Translations under genes and position numbers: made by a program
Notes under the pieces: generated by a model
Told to the model about the DNA's origin: nothing
The model's database searches: none
Seen by the model: the letters and a program-made list of their open reading frames with translations, nothing else
Origin: CAZTHL01 sp964613585
GTDB taxonomy: Bacteria > Pseudomonadota > Alphaproteobacteria > DSM-16000 > Inquilinaceae
NCBI GenBank assembly: GCA_964613585.1
Contig: CAZTHL010000025.1
Coordinates: forward strand, 1-45,785
Length of the DNA stretch: 45,785 nucleotides
Direction of reading: 5' to 3'
In this document: in pieces, positions 1 to 9,496 of the stretch
Numbering within the stretch: the stretch's first letter is position 1
How the letters are laid out: every line of letters starts with the position of its first letter

Positions 1-476
1 GCACCGCCGGGAGCCGCCTCCTCGACGCCCGGCAGGCGTGTCCCGGCCGGGGCCGGCGCCGCTGCAGCGGGAGACCGTGCCCCGGGAGCCGCAGCACCGC
101 CGGGCGCCGCCGGGGCGCCGGTCCGGGGATGCGCCGCGGCCCCGGGAGCCGCCCCGCCGGGCTCGGCCGGCAGCGCCTGGAAGCGACGGCCGCCGAACAG
201 CGCGGCCCCGTCATCGCCGGTCGGCTGTTCCTCGATCAGCTCGGCCAGATCGCACCAGCCGCGGCGACCCTCCGCGCAGGCCTCGAGCACATCGGCCCGG
301 TTCTGCCGGCAGGTCGCGGTCGAATAGCCGTTCGCGTTGCACAGCTCGAGTGCCAAGCGGAAGCGCTCCAGCACCTCGGGATCGGAATACGGGCCCTGCG
401 CCTGAGCCGGCAGGCTCGCGGCCGCCAGGGCGCCGATCGCCAGGAGCGATCGGATCGGCCAGGTCATCGCGTGCAT
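1..476 (-). CDS. Exported protein of unknown function, C-terminus cut by the window edge
   Basis: The reading frame runs off the left end, so only the first 158 residues are visible. It starts with a signal peptide (MTWPIRSLLAIGALAAASLP, cleavage likely after AQA), so the protein should be periplasmic or secreted. A compact middle part of about 70 residues follows and contains three cysteines (LCNANG, ATCRQN, GWCDL), compatible with disulfides outside the cytoplasm. From about residue 100 the sequence turns into Gly/Ala/Pro-rich low complexity (AAPGAA, PAAPGG), probably a flexible linker to whatever lies beyond the edge. AGGAGG lies just upstream of the ATG at 476; a second in-frame ATG three codons in is an alternative start. 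I do not recognise the family. Confidence 0.6.
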   Translation of the reverse strand, partial: MHAMTWPIRSLLAIGALAAASLPAQAQGPYSDPEVLERFRLALELCNANGYSTATCRQNRADVLEACAEGRRGWCDLAELIEEQPTGDDGAALFGGRRFQALPAEPGGAAPGAAAHPRTGAPAAPGGAAAPGARSPAAAAPAPAGTRLPGVEEAAPGG

Positions 477-692
477 AAGCCCTCCTGCATGCGGCCGCTT
501 GATAGCGCGCCCGACCGGGCAGCGGCAACCCATGGCATCGGGAAACCGCCGGTCGCCGGACCGCCGGCCCCGCTCCGTCCCCGCCATCACGCAGCCGGGT
601 GCGCCGCCGGGCGCCCAGCCAACCGCCCAACCGTCGCGCCACCGGCTTGACGACGCCGGCCGCCCGGGTCTAGAGCCTTCCCGCCTGATGCG

Positions 693-728
693 GGCCGGCG
701 ACGCCACGTGAGCCGGAACCGCTCTAGG
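693..728 (+). repeat. Dispersed 31-bp repeat, copy A
   Basis: GGCCGGCGACGCC followed by TGAGCCGGAACCGCTC. The same sequence with few changes recurs at 19097-19131 (+) and 26832-26866 (-). Here the right end (GCTCTAGGCC) is mirrored by GGTCTAGAGC at 667-676, so the copy is one arm of an imperfect inverted repeat about 65 bp long. It sits just upstream of the O-antigen ligase-like gene at 748. The rest of the 477-747 gap holds nothing else I can identify. Confidence 0.6.
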
Positions 729-747
729 CCTGTCCCCACACCCGCCC

Positions 748-2058
748 ATGCGCACCGCCCTCCTGCCCTCGGCCCTCGTCCCGGCCGCCCGCGCCGCCGA
801 GCCCGACCTCCTGGCCGCGCGGCTGCTCACCTGGACGCTGCCGGCGCTGTTCCTGTGGGGCCGGGCACCGGCCGACATCGCCCTGTCCCTGGTCGCCCTG
901 CTGTTCCTGGGCCACAGCCTCCGGCGAAGGCGCTGGGGCTGGCTCGGCACCGGCTGGGTCGTGGCGGCGCTCGCCTTCTGGGCCTATCTTCTGGCCACGG
1001 CCCCGCTGGCGGAGGACCCGGCGACGGCGCTCGACCGGGCGCTGCCCTGGGTTCGCTTCGTCGTCTTCGCCGCGGCGCTGCAGCACTGGGTGCTGGCCGA
1101 GCGCGCCGCCCGCGCGGTCATGCTGGGCTGCCTGCTCGGCGCCGTGCTCTACGCCGCCGCCGACGCCCTCGTCCAGCTCGCCGCCGGCACCGGGCTGAGC
1201 GGCCACCCGCGCCCGTCGCCGCACCGGCTGAGCGGCCCGTTCGGCGACCCGGCGGTCGGCATCTTCCTGGCCAAGGCCAGCTTCCCCGCGCTCGGCGGCC
1301 TGCTCGCCTGGGCCGTCCTGCGACCGTCGCCGCCGCGTCTCGCCCTGGCGCTCGGCGGCGTGGTGCTGGTCGGCGCCACCGTGTTCCTGTCGGGCGAGCG
1401 CTCGGCCTTTCTGCTGTTCTCGCTCGGCCTCGCCCTGCTCGCCGCGCTGGCGCCCCGGGCGCGCCGGCCGCTCCTGGCCGGGGCGGCGGCCCTCGGGCTG
1501 CTGCTCGGCGCGGCGGTGGCGACGGCGCCCGAGCTGCGCGAGCGCATGGTGTCCTACACCGCGGCCCAGCTCGCCGACCTGGGGCAAACCGACTACGGCA
1601 TGATCTTCGCCACCGCCTGGGCCATGTGGCAGGATCACCCGGCGCTCGGCGTCGGCGCCAACAACTACCGGGTCGCCTGCCCGGCGCCGCGCTACGACGC
1701 CCACGGGCCCGAGCCGCGCCGCTGCCAGCTGCACCCGCACAACCTCTACCTCGAGCTCCTGGCCGAGACCGGCCTCGTCGGCACCCTGCTGTTCCTTGGC
1801 CTGATCGCCGCTTGGCTCACCGCCTTCGCCCGCGGCTTCACCGGCCCTGCGCGCCGCGACCCGGCGGCCGTCGGCGCGCTCGTCCAGCCGCTCCTGTTCC
1901 TGTGGCCGCTGATCGGCACCCAGAGCGTCTTCACCAACTGGGCCGGCACCCTGTTCTGGCTGGCGATCGGTCTCGCCCTCGCCACCCTGTCGCCGCGCCC
2001 CGCCGCCCCCCAGCCTGCACCGGCGCGCGACCCGTCGGCGCGCCCGCCCCCGCCATGA
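748..2058 (+). CDS. O-antigen ligase/polymerase-like membrane protein (Wzy_C family)
   Basis: 436 residues, almost entirely hydrophobic segments separated by short Arg-rich loops, giving about ten predicted membrane helices in the inner membrane. In the second half a large periplasmic loop is followed by the family hallmark LHPHNLYLELLAETGLVG (about residues 330-348), the HxxN...E...G region of Wzy_C-type O-antigen ligases and polymerases. These enzymes transfer or polymerise undecaprenyl-linked glycans onto lipid A core or onto each other in the periplasm. The stop codon overlaps the ATG of the next gene, a cytoplasmic glycosyltransferase, so the two are translationally coupled and likely work on the same surface glycan. 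Whether it is a WaaL ligase or a polymerase cannot be told from sequence alone. The start is the ATG at 748; the ribosome binding site is weak. Confidence 0.85.
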   Translation: MRTALLPSALVPAARAAEPDLLAARLLTWTLPALFLWGRAPADIALSLVALLFLGHSLRRRRWGWLGTGWVVAALAFWAYLLATAPLAEDPATALDRALPWVRFVVFAAALQHWVLAERAARAVMLGCLLGAVLYAAADALVQLAAGTGLSGHPRPSPHRLSGPFGDPAVGIFLAKASFPALGGLLAWAVLRPSPPRLALALGGVVLVGATVFLSGERSAFLLFSLGLALLAALAPRARRPLLAGAAALGLLLGAAVATAPELRERMVSYTAAQLADLGQTDYGMIFATAWAMWQDHPALGVGANNYRVACPAPRYDAHGPEPRRCQLHPHNLYLELLAETGLVGTLLFLGLIAAWLTAFARGFTGPARRDPAAVGALVQPLLFLWPLIGTQSVFTNWAGTLFWLAIGLALATLSPRPAAPQPAPARDPSARPPPP

Positions 2059-3092
2059 GCCTGCTCATGGCCATGGCCGGGGCCCGGCGCGGCGGCGCGG
2101 AGAAGTTCTTCGTCACCCTGGCCCGCGCCTTCCGCGAGGCCGGCGTCCCGGTCCGGGCCGCCATCCGCGGCTGGCCGGAGCGCCTCGCCGCGCTCGAGGC
2201 CGCCGGCGTGCCGGCGGCCGGCCTGCCGTTCCGCGGCCGCCTCGACCCGCTGACGCCGTGGCTGCTGGAGCGCGCTCTTCAGGGCAGCGGCGCCGACACC
2301 CTGCTCACCTTCATGAACCGGGCCTCGGCGGCCGCACCGCGGGGCCGGGCGATCCATGTCGGCCGCCTCGGCAACCCCTACAACCTGAAATACTATCGGC
2401 GCTGCGACGCCCTCGTGGCGATCACCCCGCCGCTTGCCGAGCACGCCCGGGCCGGCGGCTGGCCGGCCGAGCGGGTCCGGGTCATCCCCAACTTCCACGT
2501 GCCACGGCCGGCGCCCGCCGTCGACCGGGCTCGGCATGACACCCCGAACGACGTCCCGCTCGTGCTCGGCCTCGGCCGGCTGCACCCGAGCAAGGGATTC
2601 GACGTGCTGATCCGAGCCCTGGCCCAGCTGCCCCGGGCCTGGCTGTGGCTGGTCGGCGAGGGCCCCATGGAGGCGGCGCTGCGCCGGGCCGCGGCCGAGG
2701 CCGGCATCGCCGGGCGCATCCGCTTCCTCGGCTGGCGCGAGGATGTCGAGGCGGTGCTCGGCGCCGCCGATGTCATGGCCATGCCGTCCCGCCACGAGGG
2801 GCTGGGCACCGTCATCCTGGAGGCCTGGGCCGCCGGCCGCCCGGTCGTGGCGGCCCGGAGCCTCGGCCCCGCCGCCCTGATCGAGCACGGCCGCACCGGC
2901 CTGCTGGTGCCGGTCGACGACGCCGACGCGCTCGCCGCCGCGCTGCACAGCGTGCTCGGTTCCCCCGACCTGACGGAGGTCCTTCGATCCGGCGGCCTCG
3001 AGCAGCTTCAAGGACACTATACCCAGGAGCGGGTCATCACGCAATACCAGAGCTTCTTCGAGGACATGGGTCGGCTCGGCAAGCGACGCTGA
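2055..3092 (+). CDS. Family GT4 glycosyltransferase
   Basis: 345 residues, starting at the ATG that overlaps the previous stop (ATGA). GT-B fold: the N-terminal domain (residues 1-150) carries an early Gly-rich stretch (AGARRGGAEKFF) typical of GT4 enzymes, and the C-terminal domain has LGLGRLHPSKGFDVLIRA (about 171-188), the family's nucleotide-sugar domain entry. The catalytic EX7E motif is present as Glu248 and Glu256 (HEGLGTVILE). It should transfer a sugar from a nucleotide donor to a lipid-linked or core acceptor at the cytoplasmic face of the inner membrane. Coupling with the Wzy_C-like protein supports a lipopolysaccharide or exopolysaccharide role. Donor and acceptor cannot be deduced. 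Confidence 0.88.
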   Translation: MSLLMAMAGARRGGAEKFFVTLARAFREAGVPVRAAIRGWPERLAALEAAGVPAAGLPFRGRLDPLTPWLLERALQGSGADTLLTFMNRASAAAPRGRAIHVGRLGNPYNLKYYRRCDALVAITPPLAEHARAGGWPAERVRVIPNFHVPRPAPAVDRARHDTPNDVPLVLGLGRLHPSKGFDVLIRALAQLPRAWLWLVGEGPMEAALRRAAAEAGIAGRIRFLGWREDVEAVLGAADVMAMPSRHEGLGTVILEAWAAGRPVVAARSLGPAALIEHGRTGLLVPVDDADALAAALHSVLGSPDLTEVLRSGGLEQLQGHYTQERVITQYQSFFEDMGRLGKRR

Positions 3093-3140
3093 CCGACCTG
3101 CGTCGCCACGCCGACCGGGCGCGCCGCGCCGGGTCGCCGC

Positions 3141-6100
3141 TCACTCGTTCTCCGGATAGACCGCCTGCCAGTCCGAGCCCTCGCCGCGGCCGGGCGCGTC
3201 CAGGAAGAACAGGGTGCGCAGGAAGCCCGGCGCCAGCACCGACAGAGGGTTGACGCTGACCGAAGGATCGTCGAGCGGCCCCTCCGCCTGATAGGTGAAG
3301 GCGATCAGGCCCTGCCCCTCGCCGCCGGTCAGCAGCGTGCCGAGCACCGGGATCGCGCCGATCACCCGGTTCAGCCCGTAGATCGGCACGATGGTGCCGG
3401 CCGCGTCGATCCGCTCGGCATCCAGGTCAAGCCGACCCTCCAGGGTCACGCCGAGCGAGCCGCCGCTCATCCGGGCCCGGTCGACCCGCAGCCGCTCCTC
3501 GTCCAAGGCCAGCCCGGCCTCGAGCCGCCCGAACTCGATGCCCTCCGTCGTCAGCAGGTCACGCAGGCCGCTCAGCGACACCGCCGCCAGCAGGCGCGCC
3601 AGAACCGGCGCCTGCCGCAGGCGGAATGACTCGAGCACAAGGTCACCGGCGAGCGGCGCCTGCCATCCGGCCCGCCGCGCCTCCAGGGAGAGCGTCCCGC
3701 CCTCCAGCGTGCCGAGAAGCCCGAGGCCGCTCGCCACCCGTCCAGCGTCGCCAAGCGCGACCGACAGCTCGGCCGAGCCGTCGGCCGGCGCCGCATAGCG
3801 CACCCGCACCCCGGCGGCCTCCGCGCCCGTCTCCGCGCCCGTCTCTGCGCCCATCTCTGCGCCCGTCTCTGCGCCGGTAGCCGCGCCTGTCTCCCCGGCC
3901 GCGTCCAGGTCGAGCCGGCGCAGCCGGTCGCCGTCGTGCCGGACCAGCGCGCGCACGCCCTCGAACGCCACCCCGTTGCGCAGGGCCACGGCATCGACCT
4001 CGAGGCGCGCCGCCACCGGCCGGTCGGTGCGCCAGGACGGCGCCGCCGGTTCGGCGCCCGGGTCGAGCAGGGCGTCGAGCAGCGGCGCCAAGTCGAGCCG
4101 GGGGCCGCGCAGCTCCGCCGTGACAGCGCCGTCGGTCGCGCGCGCCACCCGCCCCGACAGCTCGGTGCCGCCGTGGACCAGCCGGTCGATCGAGACCAGC
4201 GTCGGCCCGCCTTCCCGGGCCAGGACCACCGCGCCGTCGGCCGTGAGCGGCGTGGCCGCCGCCGACAGGTCGATCGAGACGTCGTCGAGCCGGACCAATT
4301 CGCCGCGCTCGAGCCGCGCGGTGAGCGCGAGCCGCCCCGGCGTGCCCGCCGCCTTGAGCGGGCCCACGGGCTCAACCGCCACCGCCGCCGCCGCCAAGTC
4401 GGCCTCGACCGCCAGGGACTGCCGCACCCGGTCGAGGTCGGTGTAGACCGCCTCGACCGCCACCGGCCCGGTCAGCGTCTCCTCGGCCGGCACGCCGAGC
4501 CGCGCCAGATCGGCCGCCGGCGCCCGCGCCTGCAGCGCCAGCCGGGTCAGGAACTCCGGATTGTCCTGGAAGCGCTCGGCCCAGTCGAAGGCGACCGGCA
4601 GCCCGTTGACCGCGCCCGTCCCGGTCATCTCCAGGCCGGCGCCGTCGAGCGCCAGCGCGGCGTCGATGCCGTCGGCCGCGAGGCCGGGCGCCACCGTGCC
4701 GACCCGGCCGTCCTCGACCGCCGCGTCGATGGCGATCGCGATCTCGTCCAGGGTCAGCGCCCGCAGCAGCGGGAAGGCGAACTCGAGCCGGCCGGCGGCC
4801 CGGCCGCCGGCGCTGGCCGGGTCGAGGCCGAGGGCCTGGGCGTAGCCGAGCCGGGGCATGGCCAGGAGCTCCAGCACCGTGCGGACCGGCCCGGCCACGT
4901 CGACCGCGATGTCGGCCGTCTCCACCGTCTCCAGGAAGGCGATGCGGCTGGTCGAGGCCGGCGTCTCGAGATCGAGCAGCCGCCCGCCCCGGGTGGTCAC
5001 GGTCATGCCGTCGCGATCGACCGTGACCGAGCCGTCGACCCCCTCGACCGGCGGCAGCCCGTCGAGATAGGTGACCGAGACCCCGGAGAACTCGAGCTCG
5101 CCGTCGAGCCGCTCGACCGTCGCCGCGGCCAGGTCGGCCATCGGCAGGCGCGCCGCCACCACCGCCTCGGCGCGGTCGAGGCTGCCCCGGGCCAGGTTGG
5201 CGGTCATCCAGTCGCGCGCGCCCTGCATCACGCCCCGCGGCCAGACCCGGTCGAACCGGTCGGTGGGAACCTCGAAAAGGCCGACCCGGCCGTCGGCCCA
5301 GACCGTGCCGGCGCTTTCGGTCAGCACCCCTTCGGCCTCGAGCCGGCCGTCGCCGAGATCGAGGCGCGCCCTCTCGACATGCAGCGCCCGGGCCGCCGGA
5401 TCGGCCATGCCGCGCACCGACAGGCCGGCGATCGCGAGCGGCTGCGGATAAAGCGCCTCGCCGCTCAAGACCCCGGGCCCGCCGTCTACGGTGAAGCCGA
5501 GCCGGCCCGGTGTGAGGCCGGGACCCAGGCCCAGGTCGAGACGCGCATCGAGCCGGGTCTCCAGCGCCACCGGTCGGCCGCCCTCGGGCATCCAGTCCCG
5601 GGGCAGCCGCTCGAGCAGCGCGCCCGTGTCCAAGCCACGCATCTCGACCTCGAGCCGGCCCTCGCCCGCCGCCGGCCGGTACCCGCCGCGCGCCGCGATC
5701 CGGACCGGCTCGTCGCCGACCGGCACAGCGAGGCCGATCTCGGCGGTGGTGGCGGCCGCCCCGCGCCGCAGTTCGACCCCCACATCGGTCGCGCGCGCCA
5801 CCACGCCTCCGGCCGGGGCGCGGATCTCGACGGCACCCTCCGCCAGGCTCACCCGGCTGAGCGCCGCATAGGGGCCCGCGGCCTGATCCGGCGGCTCTAG
5901 CAGGACCCCGAGCGGACCGAGCCCGGCGCCGCCGGCCGCCCCGGCGTCGACGCCGGCGATCGAGAGGCCGCCGTCCGCGGCGCGTACCAAGGTCAGCGTC
6001 AGCTCGAGACCGTGGAGCGCGACCTGCTCCGGCGCCAGCGCACCGTCGAGCAGCCGGGCACGATCGAGCGTCACCCGGATCGAGTCCAGCACCGCCGCCG

Positions 6101-6380
6101 GCCGCTCCGCCCCGTCCCCGGCCAGCCGCAGGTCGGTCGCGGCCAGCACCGGCGGCCGGCCGGGCCGCGCCCAGGTCAGCTCGGCCTCGCCGATCTCGAC
6201 CGCCCAGCCGTGCTCGGCCAGCTGCCGCTCGACCAGCGGCACCAGGGGGCCGGCGGGCACCGGCCCGGCGGCGAGCCGCGCGACGACGACCGCCGCGCCC
6301 ACCAGCAGGCCGGCCGCCAGCAGGCCGAGCGCCTCCACGGTCCAGCGCGCGGCGCGGGCGCCCGGGCCGGTCAACGGCAC
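3141..6380 (-). CDS. YhdP/AsmA-like giant envelope protein (DUF3971 and AsmA C-terminal domains)
   Basis: 1,079 residues from a GTG at 6380; no better start precedes the single N-terminal membrane anchor (WTVEALGLLAAGLLVGAAVVV, about residues 11-31). The long periplasmic part is beta-rich with the DUF3971 signature (VWPRGVMQGARDWMTANLARG) in the middle and an AsmA-like C-terminus (YGLNRVIGAIPVLGTLLTGG ... GPLDDPSVSVNP). YhdP and its relatives are inner-membrane-anchored tubes thought to carry phospholipids to the outer membrane. The C-terminal third holds a low-complexity run of tetrapeptides (ETGA) encoded by six 12-bp repeats (3823-3894). Convergent with the glycosyltransferase (48-bp gap) and divergent from glnE (69-bp gap). 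A very long open frame continues upstream across glnE but has shadow-type composition. Confidence 0.85.
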   Translation of the reverse strand: MPLTGPGARAARWTVEALGLLAAGLLVGAAVVVARLAAGPVPAGPLVPLVERQLAEHGWAVEIGEAELTWARPGRPPVLAATDLRLAGDGAERPAAVLDSIRVTLDRARLLDGALAPEQVALHGLELTLTLVRAADGGLSIAGVDAGAAGGAGLGPLGVLLEPPDQAAGPYAALSRVSLAEGAVEIRAPAGGVVARATDVGVELRRGAAATTAEIGLAVPVGDEPVRIAARGGYRPAAGEGRLEVEMRGLDTGALLERLPRDWMPEGGRPVALETRLDARLDLGLGPGLTPGRLGFTVDGGPGVLSGEALYPQPLAIAGLSVRGMADPAARALHVERARLDLGDGRLEAEGVLTESAGTVWADGRVGLFEVPTDRFDRVWPRGVMQGARDWMTANLARGSLDRAEAVVAARLPMADLAAATVERLDGELEFSGVSVTYLDGLPPVEGVDGSVTVDRDGMTVTTRGGRLLDLETPASTSRIAFLETVETADIAVDVAGPVRTVLELLAMPRLGYAQALGLDPASAGGRAAGRLEFAFPLLRALTLDEIAIAIDAAVEDGRVGTVAPGLAADGIDAALALDGAGLEMTGTGAVNGLPVAFDWAERFQDNPEFLTRLALQARAPAADLARLGVPAEETLTGPVAVEAVYTDLDRVRQSLAVEADLAAAAVAVEPVGPLKAAGTPGRLALTARLERGELVRLDDVSIDLSAAATPLTADGAVVLAREGGPTLVSIDRLVHGGTELSGRVARATDGAVTAELRGPRLDLAPLLDALLDPGAEPAAPSWRTDRPVAARLEVDAVALRNGVAFEGVRALVRHDGDRLRRLDLDAAGETGAATGAETGAEMGAETGAETGAEAAGVRVRYAAPADGSAELSVALGDAGRVASGLGLLGTLEGGTLSLEARRAGWQAPLAGDLVLESFRLRQAPVLARLLAAVSLSGLRDLLTTEGIEFGRLEAGLALDEERLRVDRARMSGGSLGVTLEGRLDLDAERIDAAGTIVPIYGLNRVIGAIPVLGTLLTGGEGQGLIAFTYQAEGPLDDPSVSVNPLSVLAPGFLRTLFFLDAPGRGEGSDWQAVYPENE
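3823..3894 (-). repeat. Six 12-bp tandem units inside the YhdP-like gene
   Basis: Six units close to GCGCCCGTCTCT (+ strand) occupy 3823-3894 and translate on the minus strand as ETGA ATGA ETGA EMGA ETGA ETGA. Unit length is a multiple of three, so gain or loss of units would alter linker length without shifting the frame. Confidence 0.85.
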
Positions 6381-6449
6381 GTCGCCCGCTTGACCCGAGG
6401 GACGGCTTCCCGGAACCTGTCGGGCCGAGCGCAACCGAGGTCCGAGTCG

Positions 6450-9428
6450 ATGACCCGCTTGCTGGAGGTCGAGGACTGGCCGCGGGCCGGTGATCCCGAT
6501 CGCGCCCGCCTCGGCCTGGAGCGCTGGGCCGAGCAGGCGGCCCTGTGTGACGACCCGGCGCTCGAGGCCTTCGCCGACCGGCTGATCGCCGAGCCCGGCG
6601 GCCGCCGGCTGCTCGAGGGCGTGTTCGGCAACAGCCCGTTCCTGACCGAGTGCCTGCTGCGCGAGATCGCCTTCTTGAAGGAGATGGCCGACCACGGCGT
6701 CGACGCCGCCTTCCGCGCCGTGCTCGAGCGCGCCAGGGCGGAGCTCGCCGACGAGCCCGACCCGGCGCGGCTGATGCGCGGCCTCCGGCTGGCTCGGCGG
6801 CAGGTCGCGCTGGTCACCGCGCTTGCCGACATCGGCGGGCTGTGGCCGCTCGACCGCGTCACCGGCGCGCTCAGCGGCTTCGCCGACGCCGCGGTCGAGC
6901 TGGCCTTGCGCCAGGTCCTGCGGGGCGCCCACGAGGCCGGCGCCATCGACCTGCCGGACCCGGCGACGCCGACCGCGGGCTCGGGCGTGTTCGTTCTCGG
7001 CATGGGCAAGCTGGGCGCGAAGGAGCTCAATTATTCCAGCGATATCGACCTGATCGTCCTGTACGACGACGGCCGCCTCAGGACCCGCCGGCCGGACACG
7101 CTCAATCGCGCCCTGGTCCGGGCGACCCGGCAGCTGGCGCGCATCCTGGACGAGCGCACGGCCGACGGCTACGTCTTCCGCACCGACCTCCGGCTGCGGC
7201 CCGATCCGGGCGCCACCCCGCTGGCCGTCTCGGTGACCGCGGCGGAGACCTATTACGGCAGCATGGCGCTCAACTGGGAGCGCGCGGCCATGATCAAGGC
7301 GCGGGTGATCGCCGGCGACAATGCGGCCGGCGCCGCCTTCCTGCGCTTCCTCGAGCCGTTCGTCTGGCGACGCACCCTCGACTTCTACGCGATTCGCGAC
7401 ATCCACGCCATCAAGCGGCAGATCAACGCCCATCGCGGGTCGGCCACCATCGGCATCCAGGGCCACGACGTGAAGGTCGGCCGCGGCGGCATCCGTGAGA
7501 TCGAGCTCTACGCGCAGACCCAGCAGCTGATCTTCGGCGGCCGCGAACCGCGCCTGCGCACGCCCGGCACGACCGCCGCCTTGCGCGGGCTCGCCGAGGC
7601 CGGGCGCATCGAGGCCGCGGCGGCCGACGACCTGATCCTCGCCTACACCTTCCTGCGCACGGTCGAGCACCGCCTGCAGATGGTCGACGACCAGCAGACC
7701 CAGGCGCTGCCGCGCAGCGAGGCCGGGATCGACGCGATCAGCAGCTTCCTCGGCTTCGCCACGCCGGACATGTTCCAGCGGCGCCTGCGCCGCACGCTCG
7801 AGCGGGTCGACGAGCGCTACTCGGCCCTGTTCCAGGAGGAGACGCCGGTGCCGGACGGAACCGAGCTGGTGTTCATGGGCGCCGACGACGATCCGGCCAC
7901 GCTCGACGCGCTCGGCGCGCTCGGCTACGAGAACCCGGTCGGCGTGGCCACAACGGTGCGCGGCTGGCTGCACGGCCGCTACCGCGCGACCCGCAGCGAG
8001 CGCGCCCGCGCCCTGCTCGAGCAGCTGCTGCCGGCGCTCCTCAACGCGCTGGCCCAGACCCCGCATCCGGACTCCGCGCTGTTCCACTTCGACGAGTTCC
8101 TGGCCCGCCTGCCGGCCGGGGTGCAGCTGTTCGCGCTGTTCAGCGCCAATCCCGACCTGCTCGACCTGGTCGCCGGCATCCTCGGCATCTCGCCACGCCT
8201 CGCCGGCTACCTGGCGGCCAATCCGATCCTGATCGAGAGCGTGCTGACCCCCGGCTTCTTCGAGCGGCCACCGCCGGCCGAGACGCTGCAGGCCGAGCTT
8301 GACGAGCAGCTGGCCCGGGCCGCCGACTACCAGGACGTGCTGGAGATCGTGCGGCGCTGGACCAACGACCAGCGCTTCCGGGCCGGCGTGCAGGTGCTGC
8401 GCCACATCTGCCGCGGCACCGAGTGCGGGCCGTTCCTGTCCGACGTCGCCGATGCCGGCCTCGCGGCGTTGCGGCCGCGGGTCGAGGCCGAGTTCGCTCG
8501 GCGCCACGGCGGCTTCGGCGGCAGCCGCTGGGCGCTCATCGCCATGGGCAAGCTGGGCGGCCGCGAGATGTCGGTCCGCTCCGACCTGGACCTGGTCATC
8601 GTCTACGACACCACCGACGCGCCGCCCGAGTCCGACGGGGCGAAGCCGCTCGCCCCCGGCGTCTACTTCACGCGGCTGACCCAGCGGCTCATCTCGGCGA
8701 TCACCGCGCCGACCCGCGAGGGCGCGCTCTACGAGGTCGACATGCGGCTGCGCCCGTCCGGCACCGCCGGGCCGATCGCCGTGGGGCTCGAGGCGTTCCG
8801 TCGGTACCACGCCGAGAGCGCCTGGACCTGGGAGCATCTGGCGCTGACCCGGGCCCGGGTGATCGCCGGCCCGCCGACGCTGAGGCGGGAGATCGAGGCG
8901 ACCTTCCGCGCCGTGCTGACCCGGCCGCGTGAGCCGGTGTCGTTGCTGCGCGACGTCGCCGGCATGCGCCGGCGCATCGACCAGGAGCACGGCACCGACG
9001 ACCCCTGGCGGGTGAAATATGCCCGCGGCGGGCTGCTCGACATCGAGTTCCTGGCGCAATACCTGCAATTGCGCGAGGCCGCGTCGCGGCCCGGGGTGCT
9101 GCATCCCAACACCGAGCAGGCGCTCAAGCGGCTGGGCGAGGCGGGCGTGCTCGATGCCGACACGGCCGGAGTGCTGATCGAGGCGCGCCGGCTCTGGGAG
9201 GACGTGCAGGCCTATCTGCGACTGACCCATGAGGGCCGGGTCGAGCCGGAGACCGTGCCGCTGGCGCTGCGCACCGGCCTGTCCCGCATCGTGCTGGGCA
9301 CGGACGCCGGCGCAGCCGACTTCGAGGCGGCAACGGCACGCATGCGCCAGGTGGCCGAGCGCAGCTTTGCGTGCTACCGCCGGGTGGTCGACGCGCCGGC
9401 CGAGGCGCTGCCGCCGGCCGACGCCTGA
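6450..9428 (+). CDS. glnE: Bifunctional glutamine synthetase adenylyltransferase / adenylyl-removing enzyme
   Basis: 992 residues from the ATG at 6450, the usual length for alphaproteobacterial GlnE. The two nucleotidyltransferase domains are both intact. The N-terminal adenylyl-removing domain has GMGKLGAKELNYSSDIDL with Asp198 and Asp200. The C-terminal adenylyltransferase domain has AMGKLGGREMSVRSDLDL with Asp712 and Asp714. Each is followed by the family's helical domain. The enzyme adds AMP to, or removes it from, a tyrosine of glutamine synthetase in response to PII and glutamine, so it sets nitrogen assimilation. It is divergent from the YhdP-like gene and followed by bcp, an order I recall from other alphaproteobacteria. 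A repeat element begins 8 nt after the stop. Confidence 0.97.
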   Translation: MTRLLEVEDWPRAGDPDRARLGLERWAEQAALCDDPALEAFADRLIAEPGGRRLLEGVFGNSPFLTECLLREIAFLKEMADHGVDAAFRAVLERARAELADEPDPARLMRGLRLARRQVALVTALADIGGLWPLDRVTGALSGFADAAVELALRQVLRGAHEAGAIDLPDPATPTAGSGVFVLGMGKLGAKELNYSSDIDLIVLYDDGRLRTRRPDTLNRALVRATRQLARILDERTADGYVFRTDLRLRPDPGATPLAVSVTAAETYYGSMALNWERAAMIKARVIAGDNAAGAAFLRFLEPFVWRRTLDFYAIRDIHAIKRQINAHRGSATIGIQGHDVKVGRGGIREIELYAQTQQLIFGGREPRLRTPGTTAALRGLAEAGRIEAAAADDLILAYTFLRTVEHRLQMVDDQQTQALPRSEAGIDAISSFLGFATPDMFQRRLRRTLERVDERYSALFQEETPVPDGTELVFMGADDDPATLDALGALGYENPVGVATTVRGWLHGRYRATRSERARALLEQLLPALLNALAQTPHPDSALFHFDEFLARLPAGVQLFALFSANPDLLDLVAGILGISPRLAGYLAANPILIESVLTPGFFERPPPAETLQAELDEQLARAADYQDVLEIVRRWTNDQRFRAGVQVLRHICRGTECGPFLSDVADAGLAALRPRVEAEFARRHGGFGGSRWALIAMGKLGGREMSVRSDLDLVIVYDTTDAPPESDGAKPLAPGVYFTRLTQRLISAITAPTREGALYEVDMRLRPSGTAGPIAVGLEAFRRYHAESAWTWEHLALTRARVIAGPPTLRREIEATFRAVLTRPREPVSLLRDVAGMRRRIDQEHGTDDPWRVKYARGGLLDIEFLAQYLQLREAASRPGVLHPNTEQALKRLGEAGVLDADTAGVLIEARRLWEDVQAYLRLTHEGRVEPETVPLALRTGLSRIVLGTDAGAADFEAATARMRQVAERSFACYRRVVDAPAEALPPADA

Positions 9429-9436
9429 TGTCGCCG

Positions 9437-9496
9437 AGCCGACGAGATGACGGATCGGCTCGGCTGGCGGCGCGGCCGCCACCCCTGTGCCGCCCG
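9437..9496 (+). repeat. 60-bp gene-end repeat, copy after glnE
   Basis: Begins 8 nt after the glnE stop. CCGACGAGATGAC, then TCGGCTCGGC, then a GGCGGCGCGGCCGCC palindrome. The element at 44612-44669 on the minus strand is close to identical over its length and lies at the same 8-nt distance from its own gene's stop. GCCGAGCC (9433-9440) and GGCTCGGC (9457-9464) can pair as an 8-bp stem. It may act as an RNA end structure. The rest of 9429-9703 shows no gene. Confidence 0.6.

Noticed and set aside
748..3092. Full lipopolysaccharide or capsule biosynthesis island
   Set aside because: Only two coupled genes are present; the next gene is an opposite-strand YhdP-like protein and nothing else in the window concerns surface glycans.
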